A program made the position numbers and the translations under genes. Positions 8,179-16,053 of a DNA stretch of 64,000 nt are shown here, piece after piece; position 1 is the first letter of the stretch; the number at the start of each line of letters is the position of its first letter. Below the pieces are notes generated by a model, which made no database searches, had not been told where the DNA came from, and worked only from the letters and a program-made list of their open reading frames with translations. The stretch spans positions 1-64,000 of the forward strand of contig JAZRNY010000016.1 of the NCBI GenBank assembly GCA_045648445.1, in the 5' to 3' direction. This DNA comes from SIG607 sp045648445. GTDB taxonomy: Bacteria; Bacillota; Clostridia; Oscillospirales; Acutalibacteraceae.

Positions 8179-9178
8179 AATAGTTCCCGACAGCATTTGC
8201 AAAGAACTTAATATAAAGCAAACCTGCCGTTTTTTTAAAGAAAGAGATAACTTTCTTATTCTCTGTCATGCAACCCCCGACGGCGACACACTCGGAAGTG
8301 CATACGCTTTAGCGATAGGCCTTAACGCAATCGGCAAAAAATGTATGATAAAATGCGCAGACGAAGTTCCCGCTAAGTACAGTTATTTTACCGATGCATT
8401 TAAAAACAGTCCTATCGACTATGAAACGGTTATTGCCGTTGACGTTGCCGATTTAGTACTGCTTGGCAGTCTTGCAGACGAATTTGTAGGAAAAATTGAT
8501 TTATGTATCGACCATCATATATCTAACACTCGCTATGCCGACAGGCTTTATTTAGACAGTGATGCCGCCGCAAACTGCCAGTGTATTTACGATATTTTCC
8601 GTCATTTTCCTCTGCCTCTTGATACAATTTCGGCTTCGGCTATTTATACCGGTCTTTCTACCGATACGGGTTCATTTAAATATTCAAACGTAACCGCAAA
8701 AACCCATAGAATTGCCGCTGAACTTTATTCTTACAATATTGATGCGGCTGAAATCGGCAGACTTATGTTTGATACAAAATCCCGCGGAAGACTCGAACTT
8801 GAAAGAATGGTATTAGACAGCGCTGAGTTCCATTTTGACGGCAAGTGTATGCTTCTTGTTGCCACAAACGAAATGAAAGAAAAAACAGGTTGCAGTGATA
8901 ACGACCTTGAAGGGGTTGCAGTAATCTCCCGTTCTGTTGAAGGTGTTCTTGCAGGAATTTCAATAAAACAAAAGGAAGATAACACCTACAAAGTTTCCCT
9001 TCGCACCTATCCCCCTCTTAATGCTTCCGAAATTTGCCGTTCTCTTGGCGGCGGCGGTCATATTAATGCCGCAGGTTGCAGTTTAAGCGGTGAACTCAAC
9101 GAAGTTAAAAAGCAAATTTTAAGTGTAGTAGAAAAAAATCTGGAGGTTTTAAATGCAGGGACTTCTTCTGATAAATAA
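8162..9178 (+). CDS. nrnA: DHH family bifunctional oligoribonuclease/PAP phosphatase NrnA
   Basis: 338 residues from ATG 8162 (GTG 8159 is equally possible), with a GGGGAGGG site upstream. DHH-family motifs are seen in order: CHATPDGDTLGSA, the IDHHISN core and STDTGSFKYSN; the C-terminal DHHA1 domain carries LGGGGHINAAG. These residues bind two Mn ions. NrnA degrades nano-RNAs and dephosphorylates pAp in Bacillus. The position between rbfA and truB is conserved in Firmicutes. It overlaps truB by 26 bases. Confidence 0.93.
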   Translation: MKKTIKIVPDSICKELNIKQTCRFFKERDNFLILCHATPDGDTLGSAYALAIGLNAIGKKCMIKCADEVPAKYSYFTDAFKNSPIDYETVIAVDVADLVLLGSLADEFVGKIDLCIDHHISNTRYADRLYLDSDAAANCQCIYDIFRHFPLPLDTISASAIYTGLSTDTGSFKYSNVTAKTHRIAAELYSYNIDAAEIGRLMFDTKSRGRLELERMVLDSAEFHFDGKCMLLVATNEMKEKTGCSDNDLEGVAVISRSVEGVLAGISIKQKEDNTYKVSLRTYPPLNASEICRSLGGGGHINAAGCSLSGELNEVKKQILSVVEKNLEVLNAGTSSDK

Positions 9179-10046
9179 ACCAAAAGATATTACTTCATTT
9201 AAAGCAGTAGCAACTGTTAGAAAAAAAGCAAATACAAAAAAAGTAGGTCACACCGGTACCTTAGATCCATTGGCTACCGGTGTATTGCCTGTTTTAATAG
9301 GCAGGGCTACAAGTCTTTGCGACTATCTTTTAACCGCCGACAAAAGTTACGTTGCCGCCGTTAAGGCAGGAATTTCCACCGATACTCTTGATATAACGGG
9401 TGAAATATTAAGTCAAAAGTCGCCCGATTTTACGAAAGAGGAATTACTTTCTGCGCTTGAGCATTTCAAAGGCGAACAACTGCAAACTCCGCCTATGTAT
9501 TCGGCAATAAAAAAAGACGGCGTACCCCTTTATAAACTTGCCCGAAAAGGACAAGAAATAGAAATTGAAAAAAGGAATATTACCGTTCATAGAATAAATC
9601 TTCTTGAATTTTCAAAAGAAGATTACACCTTTAAAATTGAAGTGGGTTGTTCTAAGGGTACATATATACGCTCCCTTTGCCGTGATATAGGCGAATATTT
9701 AGGTTGCGGCGCAACACTAACGCAACTGACACGCACAAAAACAGGCGGTTTTTCACTTGAAAACTGCGTCGATTTAAACGATTTAACCGAAGAAAATATT
9801 TCTTCTTATCTTTTAAGCGAAGAACTTGCCGTAGCGCATCTTCCCGTACTTTCGGTTAGTTTTAATCAAGCAAAACGGTTTTCAAACGGCGGAAAATTAT
9901 CCTTTGACCGATTAAACGCCGATATTAAAGAAGATATATGTTACAGAGTAAAATACCTTGATAATTTCATAGGTATAGGCTTTGCTGATAAAGAAAATAA
10001 AGAAATACGAATAAAATGTCTTATAAATCCAATAAAGGACGATTAA
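9153..10046 (+). CDS. truB: tRNA pseudouridine(55) synthase TruB
   Basis: 297 residues. The catalytic Asp lies in GHTGTLDPLATGVLP, preceded by the usual LLINKPKDITSF start; KGTYIRSLCRDIG is the conserved RNA-contact region. TruB makes pseudouridine 55 in the T-loop of tRNAs. It begins inside the 3' end of nrnA (site TGGAGG at 9142-9147). The C-terminal PUA-like part is present but divergent. ribF follows after 1 base. Confidence 0.95.
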   Translation: MQGLLLINKPKDITSFKAVATVRKKANTKKVGHTGTLDPLATGVLPVLIGRATSLCDYLLTADKSYVAAVKAGISTDTLDITGEILSQKSPDFTKEELLSALEHFKGEQLQTPPMYSAIKKDGVPLYKLARKGQEIEIEKRNITVHRINLLEFSKEDYTFKIEVGCSKGTYIRSLCRDIGEYLGCGATLTQLTRTKTGGFSLENCVDLNDLTEENISSYLLSEELAVAHLPVLSVSFNQAKRFSNGGKLSFDRLNADIKEDICYRVKYLDNFIGIGFADKENKEIRIKCLINPIKDD

Positions 10047-10047
10047 A

Positions 10048-10911
10048 ATGAAAAAAACTGCTATTGCACTGGGCACCTTTGACGGTGTTCATCTTGGTCA
10101 TAAAGAAGTTTTAAAGACTGCTGTAAACAGCGGTCTTTTTCCCGTTGCAGTAGCATTTTCGGTACCTCCAAAAGCATATTTAAAGGATGAAAAAATTGTT
10201 CTTACCGATTTAAACGAAAAAACCCGTTTAATTAAGGAAACGGGGATTAAGCAAATTGAATATCTTGATTTCAGTAAGGTACGAGACGTAAGCCCCATCG
10301 GCTTTTTCGAGTTTATAAAAGAAAAATTTAACCCTCAAATGATAGTTTGCGGTTTTAATTACACCTTTGGACAATACGGACTGGGCGATACACAATTGCT
10401 AAAAATCCTTTGCGAACAAAATGGTATTACTTTAAAAATTGTCGACAAGGTTTCCGCCTTTGGTCAAATAGTATCAAGCACCCTTATTCGAGATTTTCTT
10501 AAAAACGGCGACCCTAAATCTGCCGAAAAATTTATGGGACATCCTTTTTCAATAAGCGGTAAGGTGCTTCACGGAGACAGTCGCGGGAGAAAAATTGATT
10601 TTCCAACCATTAATCAAATATTAAACAAAAAAACCGCCCTTTTAAAATTCGGCGTTTATATGTCTAAAATGGTAATTGACGGCAAAGAATACTTTGGTAT
10701 GACAAATATAGGTTGCCGTCCCACCTTTCCGTCAAGCACTCCTATTTGCGAAACCAATATTTTTGATTTTAAAGGCGATTTGTACGGCAAAAATCTTCGT
10801 TTATATCTGCTTGATTTTATTAGGGAAGAACAAAAATTTTCGGGACTTGATGACCTTAAAATCGCCATAGAAAAAGATAAAAACAAAATTATAGAATTAA
10901 TAAATAATTAA
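10048..10911 (+). CDS. ribF: Bifunctional riboflavin kinase/FAD synthetase
   Basis: 287 residues. The N-terminal nucleotidyltransferase domain shows LGTFDGVHLGH (the ATP-binding loop) and FNYTFGQYGLGD. The C-terminal flavokinase domain starts about residue 170 with GKVLHGDSRGRKIDFPTIN. It phosphorylates riboflavin to FMN and adenylylates FMN to FAD. It is the last gene of the rimP operon, directly after truB as in most Firmicutes. The product is slightly shorter than the usual 300-310 residues but both domains look complete. Array copy A follows the stop codon. Confidence 0.94.
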   Translation: MKKTAIALGTFDGVHLGHKEVLKTAVNSGLFPVAVAFSVPPKAYLKDEKIVLTDLNEKTRLIKETGIKQIEYLDFSKVRDVSPIGFFEFIKEKFNPQMIVCGFNYTFGQYGLGDTQLLKILCEQNGITLKIVDKVSAFGQIVSSTLIRDFLKNGDPKSAEKFMGHPFSISGKVLHGDSRGRKIDFPTINQILNKKTALLKFGVYMSKMVIDGKEYFGMTNIGCRPTFPSSTPICETNIFDFKGDLYGKNLRLYLLDFIREEQKFSGLDDLKIAIEKDKNKIIELINN

Positions 10912-10924
10912 AAAGAGTTATGCC

Positions 10925-11186
10925 TAGGCGTTGTATCCTTACGGGTACAACGCCAGTTTTATTCGCCTTTGGCGAGTTCTATTGCTTCGCAGTTATATTC
11001 GGCTACCGCCGAGTGATATTGCCTTCGGCAGTTTGTTGGCGAATAAAATATCACTGAAACCGAAAGGTTTCAATATCACTTTTGATTTATCAAAAATATC
11101 ACTGTGAGACCTGTCTCACAATATCACTATATAAAATATTTTTTGAGATAGTTAAACGGATGTGCAGAAATTCTGCACATCCGTTT
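10925..11186. repeat. Hairpin-array repeat, copy A
   Basis: A run of short stem-loops: GGCGTTGTA..TACAACGCC (10927-10954), ATTCGCC/GGCGA, ATTGC/GCA, ATTCGGC/GCCGA, ATTGCC/GGCA, then GAAACC/GGTTTC, TTTGAT/ATCAAA, GTGAGAC/GTCTCAC, and a last stem AACGGATGTGCAGAA/TTCTGCACATCCGTT (11155-11185). Linkers in the left half read AGTGATATT or variants; those in the right half read the reverse complement AATATCACT. The whole order recurs at 42147-42412. The last hairpin with TTTTAT may terminate ribF transcripts. The function is unknown to me. Confidence 0.85.
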
Positions 11187-11206
11187 TATATTTGTCTTAT
11201 ACCGTA

Positions 11207-11352
11207 ACAAGCAGGGAAAATATACGGCACATTTTCCACTGTTTAGGAGAACCTAAAACCCTTAACCTAACTCAAAACTAATTGCAGCCTGTGGGGCAAT
11301 TAGTCGGGCGATAAGAACAAATTTTAGAACTGTCCTTAATTGTACGCCCCAT
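11207..11352. ncRNA. Candidate structured RNA between ribF and the sugar cluster
   Basis: Four well-formed hairpins lie in 150 bases without a gene: GGAAAAT/ATTTTCC (11215-11237), TTTAGG/CCTAAA (11242-11257), ACTAATTGC/GCAATTAGT (11277-11304) and GGGCG/CGCCC (11306-11349) with an inner 7-bp stem. The inner stem pairs fully only on the reverse strand (a G-U in place of an A-C mismatch), which favours reverse-strand transcription. I do not recognise a known RNA family. It could also be a long 3' UTR of the gene ending at 11371. Confidence 0.35.
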
Positions 11353-11370
11353 TAGCATAACTCTTTTTGT

Positions 11371-13497
11371 TTAAAGATATTCAGGGAACGGCATATAAAA
11401 CTGATAATTACCGGTAATGTTTTCGCCCTTTAAGTAGGTGCCGTATTTTTCATCGGTTTCAACCTTGAAGCAATCCTCTATAACAGGCGCCATACCATAA
11501 AAATATTTTGCAACGGTAGCAACTGCATTTTCCTTACAGTATTCTTCGGGGAAGAAATAAACGGTTGCGTTTTTAAGTCCCTCTACAATAATTCTTCTGC
11601 GATATTTTTTGTTACACGCAGGGGCTTCACGCACACTTACTACGCCATCGTCTTGTTTTACAAAAACGCGACATTCAAGATGTTCGCATCTTGTAAATCT
11701 GTATTTACCTACACCCTTTTCGATTATTGCGTCACTTCCCAAAAATACGGGAATACCAAGCGGGAATTTAAGGAACATATCAACCGCTGTGGTTTGATTA
11801 TATAGCGAAAAGAACAGGGCGTTGTCGCTGTTTGCTATGGTCATTGTAGTGGTCTTTTTACCCTCGTTATAATTTATAAAATCAATAGAGTAACCGAAAT
11901 TTTTAAGTGCTTCTCTGATAGCAATCGGAGAATCGGTTTCAACGTTTATTTTAGGAACGTTTATATCGGTTACCTTTTCGAGATATTCACCTATACCGTA
12001 AATAATCACCTGTCCGCCACCATTTATAAAGGTAATAAGTTTTTGCTTAACCTCGTCACTTTCGGGAACGGGAGTAATTATTATACTGTTTTTATAAAGT
12101 TCTAAATCGTTTTTTAAAAATATGTCAGTAGAAACTACACAGTTTAAGGGAAGTGAATTATTTATAGCGTCAACTATATATCTGTCGCCCTTATACATTT
12201 GCTTAATGGAGTTTTCATCCATAGCGGTGCTGTACTCTCTTACGGGATATAAAAGCACAAGCGGAGCGGGTTTATCACCGGCATCTTTTTTAGCCTTTAA
12301 TATATGGGGCAACGGCTCGTTTACACAACTGTCGGGCATATCGCCAAAGGAATTATCAATACTTAATATATTAAAGTTATCGGCAGACTGCACCTTGCCT
12401 TCCTTTGTTATGCGAGTAATAGCCATAGGAAGATAAATATCAATAGGTTCACCGCCGTAACGGTCATACCAAGGAGAATTTACCCACCACGGATCGTGAA
12501 TGTAATAACGGAAAAGAAAATCGTCGCCGGGAAGTTCGCAAATTCTTGTCATGTGACCCATTATTTCAAGACCGTAGTTATCGTTAAGGGCTGCCCAAGG
12601 AGAGTTCGGAGGAGGTTCAATATTTAAACCGCTTTTATATATTTCATAAATCGGCACTGCATCGGTTGCATAGTCAACGCCAACGGTATTGTTTGTACCT
12701 CTTACTCTTACGGGGTAAGAACAATTTTCTCTAAAAAGTTTCCAGAAATTCATTACCTTTTGTCGAGTTTCTTTTAACTTTTCGGGATAAAAATTTTCGC
12801 CGTCGTATACTTTACCCTTTAGGCTCCACGGGTCAGCAGAAAAACCAAAACCGTTAGAAAGCCATATAAAATCCATTCCCATATCCTTTAGGAAAACTTC
12901 ACTTTGTTTAGCAAGAAAGGTTGCAAGATGTTCGCCCTCGGGTATTCCGTTTTTATAGGCGGCATAGGATTTGCTGTCAGCGTGAAGAGTAGCGGTACAG
13001 TCCACAAAACCAAATTTGTCCAGAGTTTGTCCCGTACAAATTTCGGTATGATTTTTATATTTAAAATCAGATACTGCAAATTCGGGACCGATATCAAAGG
13101 TGTCACCCACCAAAATTTGTGCGTTTGGTAAAATCTTTTTGCCCTCTTCTTTTAAAATCTCAACTATGCGTTTCATAGTTTTATATGTTATAACGGGCGG
13201 ATTTTTCATATAATCATATTTATACTTATGGGTACAAATTGCATCGTCACCCGTTGGATTATATGAAAGATTAGCAGTACCTATGTACTTAGCCCATTCC
13301 ATTTCGTCGTCTAAATTTCCGGTGTACTCTAAAATTTCGCTACCGTCACTAGCCCAAAGCATTATTGAAACAGTTTGGCAAGATTTTATAAGGGCATACC
13401 ACTGGGTGTAAATTTTTTTGCAGACACTTCTGATATACTCGTCATCAGTCTTTTTAAAGGGTTTAAAACTTACTTCAAGGGTTACATGTTTATACAT
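11371..13497 (-). CDS. Unrecognised large protein, glycosidase-like, with the isomerase gene
   Basis: 708 residues, no signal peptide. I do not recognise the family. The first 440 residues or so read like a TIM-barrel enzyme with repeated aromatic and acidic blocks (MGMDFIWLSNGFGFS, FRYYIHDPWWVNSPW, CVNEPLPHILKAKKDAG). A following Rossmann-like stretch (LYKNSIIITPVPESDEV, FINGGGQVIIYG) resembles the glutaminase-like/trimerisation domain seen in GH42-type beta-galactosidases. The C-terminal third is beta-rich. It starts 4 bases after the isomerase-like gene, so one transcript and one sugar pathway are likely. A cytoplasmic glycosidase role is inference only. Confidence 0.8.
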   Translation of the reverse strand: MYKHVTLEVSFKPFKKTDDEYIRSVCKKIYTQWYALIKSCQTVSIMLWASDGSEILEYTGNLDDEMEWAKYIGTANLSYNPTGDDAICTHKYKYDYMKNPPVITYKTMKRIVEILKEEGKKILPNAQILVGDTFDIGPEFAVSDFKYKNHTEICTGQTLDKFGFVDCTATLHADSKSYAAYKNGIPEGEHLATFLAKQSEVFLKDMGMDFIWLSNGFGFSADPWSLKGKVYDGENFYPEKLKETRQKVMNFWKLFRENCSYPVRVRGTNNTVGVDYATDAVPIYEIYKSGLNIEPPPNSPWAALNDNYGLEIMGHMTRICELPGDDFLFRYYIHDPWWVNSPWYDRYGGEPIDIYLPMAITRITKEGKVQSADNFNILSIDNSFGDMPDSCVNEPLPHILKAKKDAGDKPAPLVLLYPVREYSTAMDENSIKQMYKGDRYIVDAINNSLPLNCVVSTDIFLKNDLELYKNSIIITPVPESDEVKQKLITFINGGGQVIIYGIGEYLEKVTDINVPKINVETDSPIAIREALKNFGYSIDFINYNEGKKTTTMTIANSDNALFFSLYNQTTAVDMFLKFPLGIPVFLGSDAIIEKGVGKYRFTRCEHLECRVFVKQDDGVVSVREAPACNKKYRRRIIVEGLKNATVYFFPEEYCKENAVATVAKYFYGMAPVIEDCFKVETDEKYGTYLKGENITGNYQFYMPFPEYL

Positions 13498-13501
13498 AAA
13501 A

Positions 13502-14950
13502 CTACCTCACAATTACTGCTTGTATTCCCAATACGTCAGCGATTTTTTTAATGGTTTCGGCATGGTGGCCAACACCGAGAGCGTAGTGGTGTGTAGGGCC
13601 TTCCATTACCCATTTTTTAACAAACTCTTTAGTGGTGGGTTCAAAGAAACCTCTGGTATTAGTATTACCTGTAGGCGGAATAGGTCCTTTTTTTGAAATG
13701 CCTTCGCCTATTACAAACTTAAACTTACCGTCAAAGGTTTGGGTAATACCCAGCATTGTAATGGGACCTTCTTTAATTTTAAATTCAACACTTGCTCCGC
13801 TTCCGGGTTTTCCGTGAAATTTAATAAGACTTCTGAGTACAGGCTTACCCTCGGCAATCGCAATATGATGAGGGCCGTCGTGACCTACAAGTATAAAGTC
13901 CTCTTTAAAATCAAAGGGATGGAATTCAGCAAAACTACCGCCAATGCCAAGTTTATCCATAATAAACATTGCGATAAGGGTTTTAATATCGAATTCGCCG
14001 CACATGGGAGTTCCCTGAGCGTTAAGGATAGAGTTACCTGCTATAAAGGAAGTTGCTACTTCGCGCTGAATAGAGCCTTCTTCGCCTTCGTAATAGTAAG
14101 CAAGACCGTCAAGTTTGTACTTTTCAACGAATCGGTCAAGCGAAGCGGCGCCCTTTGAAGCGTGAATAAGGTCCTTTTCGGTCAGTTTCATTGTAACGGG
14201 GTCGCTTTTGGGGTCGGGCATATCGAATTCTTCGCAAATGATTTTCTTTTTAGCATTTATTTCATCTTCGCTAAGATTAATATATTCGCGTACGATATCT
14301 TCAATTTCGAGCAAAGGAACGTGCACACCGAAAGCAGACGAAATGGCGGTGGGGTCTGCGTGCATATCGTACATAGATTCAAGCACGTGTCCCATAAGAG
14401 CGAATCTTGCACCCTTTAGACCGTTAAGTACCTTTGCAATATCGCACCACTCTTTAATCTGAGCCTCGGCTTCTGCATCATCATAAAGACAACCGATAAC
14501 TACGTCCTTTACAGGTCTGCCCATTCTTATGGCAACACCGGTAAATTCGGGAACGGAGCAAATATTATCATTTTCAAGTTGCATAAAGGTTGATGCCTTT
14601 GTATAATCCATAGCCATACGAGGCTGAAGCGCAACAAGTACTATGGGCGCAGCGGTGTTTTGCACAACGGGCGCAAACACGCTGGATGTTGCGTATGTAA
14701 TCATATTTGTAAAAATAACGTCGATTTTGTCACCGCCTATAAGGTCTGCAACCTCGAAAGCGCGGGAGTTACTTCCTACAATACCGTAGTCAACTACCGT
14801 AATGCCCTCGTTTTTCTCAATAAGTTTAATAGTATCGCGATGGAACTTATTAAGAGAATCTTCAAGTCCTTCAAACTGTTTAAAATAAACTTCGTGAACA
14901 ACCGAGAAAAAAGCAATTCTGCCCTTTCTCGCTTTTTTGCGCTGTATCAT
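13502..14950 (-). CDS. L-arabinose/L-fucose isomerase-like protein
   Basis: 482 residues from ATG 14950; AAAGGA lies upstream and the longer frame start is not preceded by a good site. The EGSIQREVATSFIAGNSIL and TPMCGEFDIKT blocks, an invariant-looking HHIAIAEGKP, and the closing PTHHYALGVGHH match the fucose/arabinose isomerase superfamily, where Glu and His residues hold Mn for aldose-ketose isomerisation. The substrate cannot be told from sequence. It forms an operon with the 708-residue protein and is divergent from an AraC regulator, which fits a small inducible sugar module lacking its own kinase and transporter here. Confidence 0.8.
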   Translation of the reverse strand: MIQRKKARKGRIAFFSVVHEVYFKQFEGLEDSLNKFHRDTIKLIEKNEGITVVDYGIVGSNSRAFEVADLIGGDKIDVIFTNMITYATSSVFAPVVQNTAAPIVLVALQPRMAMDYTKASTFMQLENDNICSVPEFTGVAIRMGRPVKDVVIGCLYDDAEAEAQIKEWCDIAKVLNGLKGARFALMGHVLESMYDMHADPTAISSAFGVHVPLLEIEDIVREYINLSEDEINAKKKIICEEFDMPDPKSDPVTMKLTEKDLIHASKGAASLDRFVEKYKLDGLAYYYEGEEGSIQREVATSFIAGNSILNAQGTPMCGEFDIKTLIAMFIMDKLGIGGSFAEFHPFDFKEDFILVGHDGPHHIAIAEGKPVLRSLIKFHGKPGSGASVEFKIKEGPITMLGITQTFDGKFKFVIGEGISKKGPIPPTGNTNTRGFFEPTTKEFVKKWVMEGPTHHYALGVGHHAETIKKIADVLGIQAVIVR

Positions 14951-14970
14951 TAAAATCAGTCCTTTCTGAC

Positions 14971-15002
14971 TTGATTTTATCAAAAAAATCATATATAATC
15001 AA
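14971..15002. promoter_or_regulatory. Interlocked divergent promoters of isomerase and araC-type genes
   Basis: Forward: TTGATT 14971-14976 and TATAAT 14994-14999. Reverse: TTGATT (complement of 14997-15002) and TAAAAT (complement of 14974-14979). Both have 17-base spacers, so each -35 box overlaps the other's -10 box and only one polymerase could bind at a time. TTGAT/ATCAA at 14971-14983 is a short inverted repeat that could be an operator. Confidence 0.7.
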
Positions 15003-15046
15003 TTTATAAAATAAAGATAAATTAGCACAAAATAAAGGTGAACACT

Positions 15047-15883
15047 ATGGATTTTTGTGATATAAAACCCTTTTGCAGATACGTAAGAACTTTAAAAATT
15101 ACCGAAAAAAGCAGTTTTCAACCCACACTTCCCCTTGATTGCCGTTTGTTTTTCGTAAAAAAAGGCGTTGGCGCAATAACGGTAGGTGAAAACGAATTGA
15201 TGCTGACTACGGGCAGTTTGCTTTTTATAAACGCATACCAGCCTTACACCATTAAAAACTTAAACGTCGAATATCTTGCGGTTAACTTTGATTTTTCATT
15301 TAACAATGCTTCCTTAAAAACTCCCGTTCCACCCATACCTATTAATAAAAAGAATGTAATTAAACCCATTGAAAAGATTACTCTTACCTCTGCACCCTGT
15401 TTTAACGAATACTGTTTTATTAAAAATGCGTTTAGTTTTTCGGAGTTTCTTTATGATTTAGAAAAAGAATTTACCGAAAAGCCTCCCTTTTATACTCAAA
15501 AAAACAGCGCCCAGTTAATCCAAATACTTATAGAAATTTATAAAAAGGATGCGTTTTCGCAAAAAAATGAAGCCACCTTTAACGCCGAGGAAATCGCAGG
15601 GTATATACGCGAACATTTAACCGAAGATATTAACAACAACACCCTTGCAGAGCATTTTCATTTTCATAAAAACTATTTAAGCAGTCAGTTTGCCCGTTGT
15701 TACGGAAAGCCTATACACCAGTACATTTTAGAAATGCGAATTATAAAAGCCGTTTCTTTTTTGGAAACGGGCAGAAAAAGTATAGGACAAATCAGTGAAA
15801 GCGTAGGTTTTAAAGACGCAAATTATTTTGCGCGGTACTTTAAAAAAATTACGGGCGTTTCCCCCACCGCTTACATAAAATAG
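15047..15883 (+). CDS. AraC family transcriptional regulator
   Basis: 278 residues from ATG 15047, with AAAGGTG 6 bases upstream. The N-terminal cupin sugar-sensing domain shows GVGAITVGENELMLTTGSL and a conserved Pro-Tyr-Thr. Two C-terminal helix-turn-helix motifs are clear: NTLAEHFHFHKNYLSSQF and IGQISESVGFKDANYFAR, ending with FKKITGVSPTAY. Divergent from the isomerase operon with overlapping promoters, it most likely controls that operon and itself in response to a sugar. Confidence 0.93.
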   Translation: MDFCDIKPFCRYVRTLKITEKSSFQPTLPLDCRLFFVKKGVGAITVGENELMLTTGSLLFINAYQPYTIKNLNVEYLAVNFDFSFNNASLKTPVPPIPINKKNVIKPIEKITLTSAPCFNEYCFIKNAFSFSEFLYDLEKEFTEKPPFYTQKNSAQLIQILIEIYKKDAFSQKNEATFNAEEIAGYIREHLTEDINNNTLAEHFHFHKNYLSSQFARCYGKPIHQYILEMRIIKAVSFLETGRKSIGQISESVGFKDANYFARYFKKITGVSPTAYIK

Positions 15884-15991
15884 TTTTTCGGCCACATAAA
15901 AACTTAAGCAAATTTTTCTGTTTTTCAACATTTTTCAGTTACAAACTGTAATAAAAGAGTTACAATTTTTAATTTTTGTGCAATATTTCCA

Positions 15992-16020
15992 TTGAAAAAC
16001 TCCTTAATTTATGTTACCAT
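15992..16020 (+). promoter_or_regulatory. Promoter of the first dockerin gene
   Basis: TTGAAA at 15992-15997 and TACCAT at 16015-16020 with a 17-base spacer, 33 bases before the start codon. The -10 box is weak. Confidence 0.5.
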
Positions 16021-16053
16021 ATCTCTTGTGTTAACAAAATTCAAGGAGTTTTT

